Numbered from the stretch's first letter, positions 8,092 to 17,352 are shown. The stretch: 64,000 nucleotides of DNA from Dyadobacter crusticola DSM 16708 (GCF_000701505.1 NZ_JNJB01000007.1:85302-149301); one strand, 5' to 3'. Numbers and translations: made by a program. Notes: generated by a model not told the origin, from the letters alone.

Positions 8092-8865
8092 TTATTCACT
8101 TATTTCAATCCAGGTAGGAGCGTGGTCGCTCGACTTCTCCCAGCCACGCACATCTTTGTCGACTCCCGCCGAAATCAGCCTGTCTTTGAAGTGCGGACTC
8201 AGCAGGAAATGGTCGATCCGTAAGCCGGCATTGCGGCCAAATGCATTTCTGAAATAATCCCAGAATGTATAAATCTGCTCGTCCGGATGTAGTGTTCGGA
8301 GTGCGTCGGTCCATCCCTGATCAACAAGGGTTTTGAATGCAGCGCGGGTCTCAGGTCTGAAAAGCGCGTCGTCTCGCCAGCGCTCGGGTTTGTAAACATC
8401 CAGGTCAGTGGGCATTACATTGTAATCACCTGCCAGGATCACAGGCACATCGTGCGCCAGGAGCTCCGCTGCGTGTGCGATCAGATTGTTGAACCAGCGC
8501 AGTTTGTAGTCGAATTTCGGCCCGGGCGCAGGATTTCCGTTGGGCAAATAAAGGCAGCCGATCAGCATATTTTCGATGATCGCTTCGAGATACCGGCTGT
8601 GAGGATCTTCTTCTTCACCTGGCAGCTGGCGTCGTACTTCCTGTATTTCGAGGCCGCGGGTGAGAATAGCCACACCATTCCAGCTCTTTTGTCCGTGCCA
8701 GATTGCATTGTAACCTGCGTCCGCAATCGCCTTTTCGGGGAATTTCTCCTGTGGTGCTTTCAGCTCTTGCAGGCAGACGATATCCGGTGCCTGCTCTTCC
8801 AGCCAGCGGAGCAGTACAGGCAGGCGGCCGTTTACACCATTCACATTATAGGTTGCGATTTTCAT
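8092..8865 (-). CDS. xth: Exodeoxyribonuclease III
   Basis: 257 residues, the normal length for the exonuclease III/AP-endonuclease family. Motifs run in order: YNVNGVNGR near the start, CLQELK with the metal-binding Glu34, the central LAGDYNVMPTDLDV with the catalytic Asp and Asn, RIDHFLLS, and the C-terminal SDHAPTWIEI with the catalytic His. The enzyme cleaves DNA at abasic sites and removes 3' blocking groups in base-excision repair, and degrades duplex DNA 3' to 5'. It is cytoplasmic and needs Mg2+. The start MKIATYNVNG is fixed by family alignment. The gene may be co-transcribed with the preceding secreted protein, 60 bases upstream. Confidence 0.95.
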   Translation of the reverse strand: MKIATYNVNGVNGRLPVLLRWLEEQAPDIVCLQELKAPQEKFPEKAIADAGYNAIWHGQKSWNGVAILTRGLEIQEVRRQLPGEEEDPHSRYLEAIIENMLIGCLYLPNGNPAPGPKFDYKLRWFNNLIAHAAELLAHDVPVILAGDYNVMPTDLDVYKPERWRDDALFRPETRAAFKTLVDQGWTDALRTLHPDEQIYTFWDYFRNAFGRNAGLRIDHFLLSPHFKDRLISAGVDKDVRGWEKSSDHAPTWIEISE

Positions 8866-8925
8866 CCTTTTTGATCAACTATTTAATTTAACCCTTCACA
8901 AAAACCAGGCCTCGCGGCAGCGACA

Positions 8926-9651
8926 TTATTTTAGCTCCTGGCAAAACGCCAGCAAGCGGGAAAGGTCTTTCTCGTCCGTGTAGTTTACAGGATTTTCTTT
9001 CAGGTACCGCGTAATCTCGTCTTTGTGTTTTGGGAAAAGCTTGCTGATGCTGTTTTTGCCGGGGATCAGGAACCGGTCATTTGGATCCATGAAAAAGTAA
9101 AGGATCCTGTGCCCGAAAATGGCCTCAGTATCCATCTTCAATTTCCTTGCGCCGGGTGCCGCCTCATTGGAATAGGAGTTGTAAGTAGTTACAGATGAAG
9201 CAGTATAGGAAATGCCGTAAGGTCCGCCTTTTTCGTTACCGATCCTCGCAAGTACGTGCTTTTTGGCCAGCTTAATGACGCCGAAAGCAGCTACCATTTC
9301 GCAAAAACCATAATGTTTATCATTATAGAAAATCTTTCCCTGTACGTCGGCAACCTTCACGAGTTTCTGGTCGAGGAGTTCGAGGGTATCTTTCTGATTA
9401 TTCAAAAAGAGCAAATTCCCACCCAGGTACGTGTAGTTCAGAAGCGCCTGCTCGGTTCTCCCGCCGTAAAAAAGGATTTTCCCGGGCTGAAATGAAGGAA
9501 ACTGGTACTGCTCTGCAACAGGGATTACCCTGTTAGGATAGTCTCCGGCCTTCACCTTGAAGGTTTTCATGGTTTGTCCATGTGCGGCGAGCGGCAGCCA
9601 GCTGAGCACTGCGAGCAGACGAACTAATGTCGGGCGTAAATTCATTTGCAT
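8926..9651 (-). CDS. Conserved secreted protein of unknown function
   Basis: 241 residues with an N-terminal signal peptide (hydrophobic LVRLLAVLSWLPLAAHGQ, likely cleaved after Ala-His-Gly). The mature protein starts TMKTFKVKAGDYPNRVIP and contains the segments FYGGRTEQALLNYTYLGGNLLFL and ITRYLKENPVNYTDEKDL. The middle section suggests a beta-rich fold. No catalytic motif or cysteine pair is evident and I do not recognise the family. A second in-frame ATG at residue 3 is an equally good start. It lies between the TPR gene (38 bases upstream) and xth on the same strand and could be part of one transcript. Envelope or periplasmic location is inferred from the signal peptide. Confidence 0.75.
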   Translation of the reverse strand: MQMNLRPTLVRLLAVLSWLPLAAHGQTMKTFKVKAGDYPNRVIPVAEQYQFPSFQPGKILFYGGRTEQALLNYTYLGGNLLFLNNQKDTLELLDQKLVKVADVQGKIFYNDKHYGFCEMVAAFGVIKLAKKHVLARIGNEKGGPYGISYTASSVTTYNSYSNEAAPGARKLKMDTEAIFGHRILYFFMDPNDRFLIPGKNSISKLFPKHKDEITRYLKENPVNYTDEKDLSRLLAFCQELK

Positions 9652-9689
9652 TGTGTTTAAGCGCCTGAAAATGGATCAATTTACATTGC

Positions 9690-11408
9690 CTATCTGATCA
9701 AAACCGATGCTGCGGGCAGCTCGTCCGCGCGGGCAAAAGCTGTCTTGTATTGTGCTTCCAGTTTGCTGAGTTCCTTCGTTTTCCCCTGGGCTGTCAGGCT
9801 CTGCTGCAAGCCTTTGAGCGACCAGCCATTCCCGGGATTTTTAGCCAGATCCTCACGGTACACCTGCTCTGCCTGAGCAGCTTTTCCTGATTTAAGCAGG
9901 TACTTGCCCAAAAACTGCCGGCTTGGAATGGGCCAGTCTTTGGGTTCCGTATAGATCAGGTTGTCTTCCAGCTTCACGGCAGCTTCGAGTGAGGCAATTG
10001 CGCTTGTTTTGTCTTTTTGTTCAAATAGCACCGTACCGGCGAGGATCCGTTCTGCAATGCGGGCAATCTCAACCGGTGAGTTGAAAGGAATGCGACGTTT
10101 GGTCAATGCAGGATCGTTGATATTGTCGCGCAGGATTGAAAGCTGTGCCGCGGCCGAGTCGGTTTTGCCGGTCTGGGTAAATGCAACTCCCTTCGCAAAT
10201 GCAGACAGGATTTTCGAGAAGTTCCATTGCGGGTCAATGTAAGTGGTATCGCTCAGTATCTCGTTCCATTTTCCCATTCTGACCATCGCCATTTGTGGCA
10301 GCATGTATAAATATTGGTCGTAAGTGCCTTCGTGAGACGGCGCTACGGTTTTGCGGAGCCGCTGGGCGTAGCGGGCAGCATCTTTGTACATTCCACCCGT
10401 TAATGCGCAGTAGGTTTGCACCGCGAAATAGTGCGCAGAATGCTTGTTAAGCGACAGATGCTTGGCGAGTGCGTCGTAGTAAAGCAAGTTATCGTCTGCA
10501 ACATTGTTCACCTCCACGCCTTTTGCATACAGCCCGTTGCGTTCGTACTCGTGACTCGCCATGTGCACCATATGAGCGACGCCCGGGGCTACATTTCGAA
10601 GCGTTTCAGCACTTGCCAGCGCTACCTCGGGGCGGCGGGAGGCTTCGGTCAGGTGAATGTGGTAATGCAGGGCAGCCGGGTGTTTGGGGCTTTCTTTCAG
10701 TACCTGCTCACATAGGCGGATCAGCTCCGGTGTCCACGATTTTGCACTCCCGTCCTTGTTCCAGAAGTCCCAGGCGTGGATCAGCATCATCGCATCGATA
10801 TACAGGATTTTGTATTCTTTTTCGGCCGGATTTTGTGCTACAAGCTCTTTCAGGCTTTTCGCATAAGCCAGGTTCAGCTCGCGCCTGCGGGAATCGTCGG
10901 GCCCTTCGGAGTAGCGCGTGTTCATGCTTTTGATGAGAGCCTGGCCGGTTGCGTTCGCATTAGCGGCAGCCGCATTCATGCTGGCCAGTACTTTCGAGAG
11001 CTCAGCAGGTTTGGTATAGCTGTGCGCTGCATTGTAGTAAGGCCCCATAGCCAGAGCCTGTCCCCAGTAAGCCATCGCATTCTCAGGGTCGAGTCGGGCG
11101 GATTCGCGGAAGGAAGCCACCGCTTCCCGAAAATGGTAGCCGTAATACAGATTAAGTCCCTGATCGAAGAAAAACTGGGCGCTGTCATTTTCAGTGGCAA
11201 CCGGAAAAGAATAGTTGCCCCAGCCGGGCATCGAGCCGATGAATTTTCCTTCTTCGTTCAAGCCTGCCGGGCCGGCGTAAGCGGGTCCGCAAACGGCTAT
11301 GTCTTTTGCGCTTGTGACGTAGCCCGGTTCTGTTTCACGGAAATACATGAAGGCCGCAGCCCCGACGAAGGTAGCGCCTAATGCAGTTGTTAATAAAAAG
11401 GTTCTCAT
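9690..11408 (-). CDS. Tetratricopeptide repeat protein, membrane-anchored or periplasmic
   Basis: 572 residues. An N-terminal hydrophobic segment (LLTTALGATFVGAAAFMYF) serves as signal or anchor. At about 80-130, FFFDQGLNLYYGYHFREAVASF leads into EAMAYWGQALAMGP-like TPR helices. Further helical repeats cover the rest, ending with a clear TPR unit around KAAQAEQVYREDLAKNPGN. A conserved-looking HIHLTEASRRPE and HMASHEYERNG stretch in the middle is typical of the long TPR proteins found beside redox or copper genes. TPRs usually serve as protein-binding scaffolds; no enzyme motif is visible. Upstream (11409-11672) is an AT-rich promoter region shared divergently with the PAS protein. Confidence 0.85.
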   Translation of the reverse strand: MRTFLLTTALGATFVGAAAFMYFRETEPGYVTSAKDIAVCGPAYAGPAGLNEEGKFIGSMPGWGNYSFPVATENDSAQFFFDQGLNLYYGYHFREAVASFRESARLDPENAMAYWGQALAMGPYYNAAHSYTKPAELSKVLASMNAAAANANATGQALIKSMNTRYSEGPDDSRRRELNLAYAKSLKELVAQNPAEKEYKILYIDAMMLIHAWDFWNKDGSAKSWTPELIRLCEQVLKESPKHPAALHYHIHLTEASRRPEVALASAETLRNVAPGVAHMVHMASHEYERNGLYAKGVEVNNVADDNLLYYDALAKHLSLNKHSAHYFAVQTYCALTGGMYKDAARYAQRLRKTVAPSHEGTYDQYLYMLPQMAMVRMGKWNEILSDTTYIDPQWNFSKILSAFAKGVAFTQTGKTDSAAAQLSILRDNINDPALTKRRIPFNSPVEIARIAERILAGTVLFEQKDKTSAIASLEAAVKLEDNLIYTEPKDWPIPSRQFLGKYLLKSGKAAQAEQVYREDLAKNPGNGWSLKGLQQSLTAQGKTKELSKLEAQYKTAFARADELPAASVLIR

Positions 11409-11672
11409 AGTCGATCTTTTTCTTCCTTTCCAAATAGCCTGTGCGTGCGAGAGTGAAGTTTATTCTGTAATATAATAATTAAAAGCTCACGCAGCTTTTT
11501 GCGGCAAGTCAGCCATTATTAAGTTTTGTGATAATACCTTAATTTTTTGCACGAAAGAAAGTCTTGGTATATTTTTATAAAATCGTAATATCACGCTAGT
11601 TCTATCAACTTCTTCTAAAACTTACCTTCATAATAGTTAAATGTACATAATGCAGCTTAACACTTTTATCGC

Positions 11673-14411
11673 TTGTCATGTACAACCCGTGTAGCCTGTA
11701 TGATCAGCCACGATTTTAAGGAAATATTTAATGCCAGCCCGGTCCCGAGCCTGGTGATAGAAGCTGATGCGCCTTCGTTTACGATCACGGAGGTGAATGA
11801 GGCGTTTCTTCTGTTCAGCAGCAGAAGAAAGGAAGATCTGGTCGGCCGGAGCTTTTGTGGTGCTTTCGACGAGGTACTCTCCGGCCAGGCGAGTTTATCG
11901 CTGACAGTGTTGGAGCAGGTAGCCGCTACCGGCAGGTCAGGTGTCACACCTGTTATGCGGTACGTAACTCCGCCGGACGAGCAGGGCCAGGTATCCGAAG
12001 TATTTTACCAGTCCACCTGTACTGCCGTCTTCGGCGAAAATGGACAGGTAAAGTACATCCTGAAATCGGTTATGGATGTTACCGGGGATGCAAGTAAGAC
12101 ACGCAATCACGGGCTTGTGCTTGATATCAGTGAAACGCGGCGGCTGGAAGAAGTGGAACACCTGGAACGGACAGTTCTGGAAATCAATGCAGGAAAGAAC
12201 TCTCAGCTGAATGAAGTACTGCTGTACTATGTGACAGGTATCGAAAAGATTTTCCCGGGAATGACCTGTTCTATCATGGGGATCAAAAACAGCAGGCTGC
12301 AAAACTGGGCGTCGCCTTCGCTGCCGGCAGAATACACTGACTCAATCGTAGATCTTGAAATTGGCCCGAAAGCGGGCTCCTGCGGTACTGCCGCATTTAC
12401 AAAAAAAATGGTGGTGGTGGAAGATATTGCAACTGACCCGGTGTGGGCAGATTACAAAGAGCTGGCGCTTAGACATAACCTGCTTGCCTGCTGGTCGCAT
12501 CCGATCATTCTCTCGGATGATACCGTGATTGCGACTTTTGCTGTGTACTATAACAATGTCAAAGCGCCGAATGAAGAAGAGCTCAAATTCGTTGCCAAAG
12601 CCGTGGCATTGCTTACAGTCATTCTTGAAAACCGCCGGAATGTTGACCTGATTGCCGACACTGCGCTGCTGATATCGCAGGGACAGGAGCTGGCGCGCTT
12701 TGGTACCTGGCAATGGGATCTTGATACGAATGTGGTAAGCTGGTCAGACACTTTGTACGCCATTTACGGTCTGCAAAAGGGTGAATACAATCCTAGTCTG
12801 GAAGGGTATCTTGCTTTGGTGCACCCGCTCGACAGGGAGCGCGTGCGGGCAGGACTCGAAAATGCAATGAAAAACAAGACTGACATCGAATTCGAAGAAC
12901 GTATCATCCATGCCTCGGGTGAGGTAAGATACCTGAAAACTTGGAGCCGGTCGAAGCTTGATGACAATGGCCGCATTGTAAAAATGATCGGAGCGTGCCT
13001 GGATATTACCCAAAGCAAGAAAATACAGGAAGAACTGCTCGCCAGCGAATCACGTTTGCGCAGCCTGGTCGACGCGCAAACGAATTATGTGATCCGGACT
13101 GACCTGCTTGGAAACTATACCTATTACAACAGTAAGTACCGGGAGGATTTCAGGTGGTTTTACAATGATGAGAACTTCCTGGGCGTCAATTCGATCATGG
13201 TCGTAATGCATTATCACCGCCTCAGCGTGGTTGACGTGGTGAATAAATGCCTCCTCGAACCCGGTAAGATCTTTTCGGTAGAGCTGGATTACGTGCAGCA
13301 AAGCGATAAGCCCAGATCCGTGTTCTGGCATTTCACAGCATTGACCGACTCAGTTGGCGAACCTGTGGAGATCCAATGCATCGGGATTGATATTTCTGAA
13401 CAAAAACAGGCTATTGACGAGCTACGGAAAAGCAACCAGCGGTACGAGCTGCTCAATATGGCAACGAACGACGCCATTTACGACTGGGACCTGGTAGCAC
13501 AGCGTATTGAATGGGGAGGCGGGTTTTTCAGGCTGTTTGGTTTCGAGCTTGGTGACAAAGAGCCCGCTGGTGAATGGGCGCGGCATTTGCACCCGGAAGA
13601 CCGTGCGGCTGTGGAGCAAAGCCTGGCATTGCAGCTTGCCGGACGCGGCCAGCGGTGGAGTGCTGAATACCGGTTCAGGCGGGCAGACGGCACTTACGCA
13701 TTTGTTGAAGACATTGGGTATATCACCCGCAACCGGCGGGGCAAAGCAGTGAGAATGATCGGGGTAATGCGCGATATATCCCGGCAAAAGGAGGAAGAAT
13801 ATGAACTCAAATTGCTGGGATCGGTGATCACGAACACCAGCGACGCCGTATTGATCGCCAAGTCAGATCCGGGTGACGTTACGGGCTTGCAAATCCTGTA
13901 CGTGAATGCAGCATTTACCAGGCTCACGGGCTATACTCCTGCTGATGTCGTGGGCAAGAGCCCGCTCGCATTGGAGGGATTCAGATCTTCCGAGAACGAT
14001 TTCGAAAAGCTGCGGGATGCAGTTTCCAATCTCGAACAGCTGAAATCAGAGATTGTGTACTACGAGAAAGAGGGTAAGGGTTATTTCATCAGTTTGTCGC
14101 TTCACCCGGTTGTAGACGAGGCGGGGCAGCTTACACACTGGATTTCCATTGGCCGCGACGTCACCGAGAAGCGCCGGTATATCAGTGAGATTGAAGAGCG
14201 TAACCAGAAATTACAGCAGATTGCCTTTATGCAATCGCACGTGATCAGGGCTCCGCTGGCAAGATTGATGTCGCTGATCGATTTGATGAAAAATTACGAG
14301 AACTCGGCCGAGGAAACCAGTGAGCTGCTGGATCATGTACTTTCGTCCGCGCATGCATTGGATGAAATTATCAGGGATATCTCCGGCAAAACCGAGGAGA
14401 TCAGATCTTAA
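11673..14411 (+). CDS. Multi-PAS/GAF signalling protein with truncated histidine-kinase end
   Basis: 912 residues, soluble. Domains in order: PAS (about 10-125), GAF (about 155-315, with the typical GSCGTAAFTKKMVVVEDI), then four PAS/PAC units (about 335-450, 460-580, 590-705, 710-835; for example YDWDLVAQRIEWGGGFFRLF). The C-terminus has QQIAFMQSHVIRAPLARLM, an H-box-like dimerisation helix, and the protein ends about 60 residues later without any HATPase (N, G1, G2) motifs. It therefore has a possible phospho-acceptor but no kinase domain, and must act through a partner or as a sensor-scaffold. ATGs at 11673 and 11700 are both possible; the PAS domain begins at once after the second. Its stop is shared palindromically (TTAA) with the convergent gene. 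Confidence 0.88.
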   Translation: MSCTTRVACMISHDFKEIFNASPVPSLVIEADAPSFTITEVNEAFLLFSSRRKEDLVGRSFCGAFDEVLSGQASLSLTVLEQVAATGRSGVTPVMRYVTPPDEQGQVSEVFYQSTCTAVFGENGQVKYILKSVMDVTGDASKTRNHGLVLDISETRRLEEVEHLERTVLEINAGKNSQLNEVLLYYVTGIEKIFPGMTCSIMGIKNSRLQNWASPSLPAEYTDSIVDLEIGPKAGSCGTAAFTKKMVVVEDIATDPVWADYKELALRHNLLACWSHPIILSDDTVIATFAVYYNNVKAPNEEELKFVAKAVALLTVILENRRNVDLIADTALLISQGQELARFGTWQWDLDTNVVSWSDTLYAIYGLQKGEYNPSLEGYLALVHPLDRERVRAGLENAMKNKTDIEFEERIIHASGEVRYLKTWSRSKLDDNGRIVKMIGACLDITQSKKIQEELLASESRLRSLVDAQTNYVIRTDLLGNYTYYNSKYREDFRWFYNDENFLGVNSIMVVMHYHRLSVVDVVNKCLLEPGKIFSVELDYVQQSDKPRSVFWHFTALTDSVGEPVEIQCIGIDISEQKQAIDELRKSNQRYELLNMATNDAIYDWDLVAQRIEWGGGFFRLFGFELGDKEPAGEWARHLHPEDRAAVEQSLALQLAGRGQRWSAEYRFRRADGTYAFVEDIGYITRNRRGKAVRMIGVMRDISRQKEEEYELKLLGSVITNTSDAVLIAKSDPGDVTGLQILYVNAAFTRLTGYTPADVVGKSPLALEGFRSSENDFEKLRDAVSNLEQLKSEIVYYEKEGKGYFISLSLHPVVDEAGQLTHWISIGRDVTEKRRYISEIEERNQKLQQIAFMQSHVIRAPLARLMSLIDLMKNYENSAEETSELLDHVLSSAHALDEIIRDISGKTEEIRS

Positions 14412-15004
14412 AAGCCAAATTTGACACCAAGCGCAAGGTTAAGAATGTCGCCTGGCTTCAAAAAGCCGGTATTCTGTACGTAGCTGATCAGCAGCAGATC
14501 GTAGGTTCCGAGCTCGTAGTATAACTCCACCTGGCGCTTGCGCGTCCGGGGCGTCACGTCCCTTCCCACTTTTCCTCCGATGTATAAGCCGGGCCTGACA
14601 GACGTAGCCCACCAATAGTAGCCTTTGGGATAGTAACTCGGCCATTTCCAGTCAAACTGCGGGCCGAATGTGTAGCTGAGGTAAATGCCTGCTGAAAATG
14701 GTTTGATGTAGTAAGAATCGCGCAATGGGACCGACCACGGCGAGTAGGTGGTTTTACCCGTAATTGTAATTAATGCATCGCCACCGAATTCCTCCGGTAA
14801 GTACCCGAACAGGAAGTCTGTTTCAAGTGTACGGTTTTTGGAAATATAACCCGGACCGCCGGACAGGAAGCCGGTTCCACCTGCGAACTGCAATTTTACA
14901 TGGTCTGGCAGAAACCAGTGTCTTTGGGGTTGGGACAGATCAGTGCTTTGGCCCGAGGCGTTAAGTTGTGCGAAAAGCAAGCAGAGGAGTAGTAATTTCT
15001 TCAT
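14408..15004 (-). CDS. Putative outer-membrane beta-barrel protein
   Basis: 198 residues with a signal peptide (MKKLLLLCLLFAQLNASGQ). The mature protein is rich in alternating aromatic and hydrophobic strands (FLFGYLPEEF, SAGIYLSYTFGPQF, VELYYELGTYDLLLISYV) and ends in the aromatic residue Phe (LALGVKFGF), a common ending of Bacteroidota outer-membrane barrels. No specific family was recognised. It starts 5 bases after the stop of the phosphoesterase lipoprotein gene, so the two are almost certainly one operon and may work together in the envelope. Its stop codon overlaps the stop of the convergent PAS gene. Confidence 0.75.
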   Translation of the reverse strand: MKKLLLLCLLFAQLNASGQSTDLSQPQRHWFLPDHVKLQFAGGTGFLSGGPGYISKNRTLETDFLFGYLPEEFGGDALITITGKTTYSPWSVPLRDSYYIKPFSAGIYLSYTFGPQFDWKWPSYYPKGYYWWATSVRPGLYIGGKVGRDVTPRTRKRQVELYYELGTYDLLLISYVQNTGFLKPGDILNLALGVKFGF

Positions 15005-15009
15005 AATTT

Positions 15010-15816
15010 CTAAAATTCAATTCTTTTGATATCGTGGCCGCCTTCCCATAGTTTGATCAGCAGATAACCTCTTGCTCCCATGCTCGTCGTCACCACATAG
15101 CGAACGCCGTCTTTGTAATATTCACCGTCTGCAAATGAATGCTGGTGACCATATAAGCTCATGTTGACGTTCGGATTATCGCCCAGCAACTTTGCAAACT
15201 CTGGTTCCAGCTTTTTGTCGAAATCATTGTCGTAAGGCGGCACGTGACCTATTACGATCATCTGTTTTTCTTCCGGATTGTCGGCCAGCTGTGTTCGCAG
15301 CCAGGGTAGGTTCGGCACTGTGCCGTCGAAAGCGTACTCCCTTGAGTTGGTGTTGATGAAAATGAACTTGTAGTTGCCGTAGCTGAAAGCGTAATTCAGC
15401 GGTCCGAACATTTTCCTATAAGCATCAGGCCCGTTTGCGATCACATCGTGGTTGCCGATGACGGTCATGTACGGGACATCGAGGCGCGACATAATGCGGT
15501 TGACCCATTTGAGTTCCTGCGCCAGTCCGAAGTCGGAAATGTCACCGGCGTGCAGCACAAAGGAGATACCTTTCTGGTTGTTCGCACTTTTGACGAACTC
15601 TTCCGACTCGTCGTACCAGCGTTGGGTGTCGCCCATTAAAATAAAGCTCAGCGTATCCTGGATGGGCGTGGCGTGGAGCCGGGCAATGTTTTTTTCGTTG
15701 AGGTTCGATTCCCCGTTCAGCAGCTTTACCTGGTTAGGGTTGTATAAAAACAGGCTGTCACAGGAAGAAAGGCTCAGTAGTAAGAAGAGCAGTAGTGGTT
15801 GAGCAATGCGGGCCAA
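15010..15816 (-). CDS. Calcineurin-like metallophosphoesterase lipoprotein
   Basis: 268 residues. A hydrophobic N-terminus ends in a lipobox (LSLSSCDS, Cys19), so it is lipid-anchored in the envelope. The metal-binding motifs of the calcineurin-like phosphoesterase fold follow in order: MGDTQ (about 61-65), HAGDISD (about 91-97), GNHD (about 121-124), IGHVPP and GHQH near the C-terminus. These coordinate two metals for phosphomonoester or phosphodiester hydrolysis. The natural substrate is unknown. It is the first gene of a two-gene operon with the beta-barrel-like protein. Length and motif order are normal for the family. Confidence 0.9.
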   Translation of the reverse strand: MARIAQPLLLFLLLSLSSCDSLFLYNPNQVKLLNGESNLNEKNIARLHATPIQDTLSFILMGDTQRWYDESEEFVKSANNQKGISFVLHAGDISDFGLAQELKWVNRIMSRLDVPYMTVIGNHDVIANGPDAYRKMFGPLNYAFSYGNYKFIFINTNSREYAFDGTVPNLPWLRTQLADNPEEKQMIVIGHVPPYDNDFDKKLEPEFAKLLGDNPNVNMSLYGHQHSFADGEYYKDGVRYVVTTSMGARGYLLIKLWEGGHDIKRIEF

Positions 15817-16026
15817 AGTAGAGTTGTTTTGTCGGTGAGATGATGTGGATTATGTTGTACAAATATTTTAAACAAACTCTTTAAACAACCATTTAATTCC
15901 CGAAATTCTGCTTAATTGCTGAAATTTGGCATATTTAAGACGAAAAACCCCGAATGAAAATGTACTTTCCGCCGGTATGATTTTTGCACTGTTCCCGTTT
16001 TTACCTCACATATCAAAAATGAAGCG

Positions 16027-16482
16027 ATGAAAATCAGAAACATAGTGGTATCCCTCGGTCTTGCATTGATTACCTTTTCGGCCTCGGCCCAGGCAGTGTC
16101 TAAAGACTCTATCAACCTCCTGAAAAACCAGAAGGAAGCGCTTGAACTGAGCAAGAAGTTGAACGATCGTAAGCTTGAACTGGCGAAGCTGGAAAACGAG
16201 CTGCAAAGCAAAACGGAAGAAGCCGCAAAGACCGCAGAAGCAGCAGAACGCTCAGTAGAACAAAACAGAAAAGCGGCAGACAGGCTTAGCGACGATCCGC
16301 AGGATAAACGCGCCGCAAAGCGGGCCAGCAAAAGCGCGAGTTCAGCGAACAGAGATGCAAAAAAAGCAAGAAGGGCGGCGGACAGCCTCGAAAAATTGAA
16401 AAGAAATATCGATAACCTGAGAAAGGATATCAGCCGGGATGAAGAAAAACTCGCGTCGCTGCCGGGTACCTCAGGAATGTAA
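16027..16482 (+). CDS. Small secreted Ala/Lys-rich helical protein
   Basis: 151 residues. A signal peptide (IVVSLGLALITFSASAQA) is followed by an almost wholly alpha-helical, highly charged mature chain with heptad-like patterns (LELSKKLNDRKLELAKLE, AAKRASKSASSANRDAKKAR). This predicts a long coiled coil in the periplasm or on the surface. No family was recognised; such proteins are common and unnamed in Cytophagales. It is monocistronic, with a strong intrinsic terminator 20-50 bases downstream. A structural or scaffold role is only a guess. Confidence 0.75.
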   Translation: MKIRNIVVSLGLALITFSASAQAVSKDSINLLKNQKEALELSKKLNDRKLELAKLENELQSKTEEAAKTAEAAERSVEQNRKAADRLSDDPQDKRAAKRASKSASSANRDAKKARRAADSLEKLKRNIDNLRKDISRDEEKLASLPGTSGM

Positions 16483-16503
16483 AATGCAATTATGCAATGC
16501 GAA

Positions 16504-16532
16504 AGCGGGTCAGTTCTGGTCCCGCTTTTTTT
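16504..16532 (+). terminator. Intrinsic terminator
   Basis: AGCGGG (16504-16509) pairs with CCCGCT (16521-16526) and is followed by a run of seven T. It lies just after the helical secreted protein gene. Confidence 0.85.
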
Positions 16533-16647
16533 GTGCGCAATGCCGTCGTAAACTCCACCTAAGAGTACGAAAATTATAATTTGGCTTTCCGTTCAAGTAT
16601 ATTTTTCTGCCATTCTTCCTTTTTGTGTGAAACAAAAATAGATTTAC

Positions 16648-16660
16648 TAAACACTGTTTA
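16648..16660. promoter_or_regulatory. TetR operator candidate, site 1 (before tetR)
   Basis: TAAACACTGTTTA is a perfect palindrome around a central C, 28 bases before the TetR-gene ATG. The same core recurs before the pump operon at 17320-17332. Two copies flanking a TetR gene next to an efflux operon is the classic autoregulatory arrangement. Confidence 0.7.
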
Positions 16661-16687
16661 TTATATTCACGGCGTATTTCAGAGACT

Positions 16688-17302
16688 ATGGCGATTAAGG
16701 AAAGGAAAGAGCGGGAAAAGCAGGATATGAGGAACCTGATCATCGATTCGGCAACTCAGTTGTTTCTGAAGCAAGGTTATGATAAGACGTCCATTCGTAA
16801 CATTGCCGAGGATATTGAATATAGTCCCGCTACTATCTATCTGTATTTCAAGGATAAGGATGAGATTTTCTACATTATCCACGAGAACGCATTTGAGATA
16901 CTCGACAAACTTTTGCGTCAGCACAATTCCGTCACCAACCCATTCGAACGGTTGCGTGAGCTAGGGAAAACTTATGTGGATTTTGCACTTGCAAACCCCG
17001 ATTATTATGATCTCATGTTTGTAATGCGGGCTCCATTGGCCGAGATCAAGCAAAAGGAAAAATGGAGTGCAGGTGAATGTGCATTCGGATACCTGCTCGA
17101 AACCCTTGCAGAGTGCATTGAGCAAAAGCTGATCAGGCCTGTCGACAAGTTTGTGGCTGCTATGACAGTCTGGTCCTTTGTACACGGGCTCGTTTCACTC
17201 TACATCAGGGAAAGGATTTGTATCCTCGAAATGCAAGATGAAGATGTAAGAAAATTGATGAATGCATCCCTTGATCATTTTTTGAATCAATTGAAAACCT
17301 AA
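16688..17302 (+). CDS. TetR/AcrR family transcriptional regulator
   Basis: 204 residues. The N-terminal TetR_N helix-turn-helix is clear: IIDSATQLFLKQGYDKTSIRNIAEDI then SPATIYLYFKDKDEIFYIIH (about residues 18-60). The C-terminal ligand-binding part is all-helical and poorly conserved, as usual. TetR proteins are dimeric repressors released by a small ligand. Matching palindromes lie just upstream of this gene and just upstream of the tolC-like gene, which supports autoregulation together with control of the RND pump. It is 50 bases ahead of the pump operon on the same strand. Confidence 0.93.
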   Translation: MAIKERKEREKQDMRNLIIDSATQLFLKQGYDKTSIRNIAEDIEYSPATIYLYFKDKDEIFYIIHENAFEILDKLLRQHNSVTNPFERLRELGKTYVDFALANPDYYDLMFVMRAPLAEIKQKEKWSAGECAFGYLLETLAECIEQKLIRPVDKFVAAMTVWSFVHGLVSLYIRERICILEMQDEDVRKLMNASLDHFLNQLKT

Positions 17303-17319
17303 AAAATTTGCCCTCTTAA

Positions 17320-17332
17320 TGAACACTGTTTA
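17320..17332. promoter_or_regulatory. TetR operator candidate, site 2 (before the RND operon)
   Basis: TGAACACTGTTTA differs from site 1 at one position. The flank TACTAAACA is shared between the two sites when one is read on the opposite strand, extending the match to about 19 bases. It ends 20 bases before the TolC-like start at 17353. Confidence 0.7.
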
Positions 17333-17352
17333 GTAAATAAACGATACTTAGT

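Noticed and set aside
10416..11381. Plus-strand frames opposite the TPR gene
   Set aside because: They lack family character and run antisense to a well-supported TPR protein.
14408..14411. Frameshift at the overlapping stops
   Set aside because: The two convergent genes simply share the palindromic TTAA as both stop codons; both products look complete.
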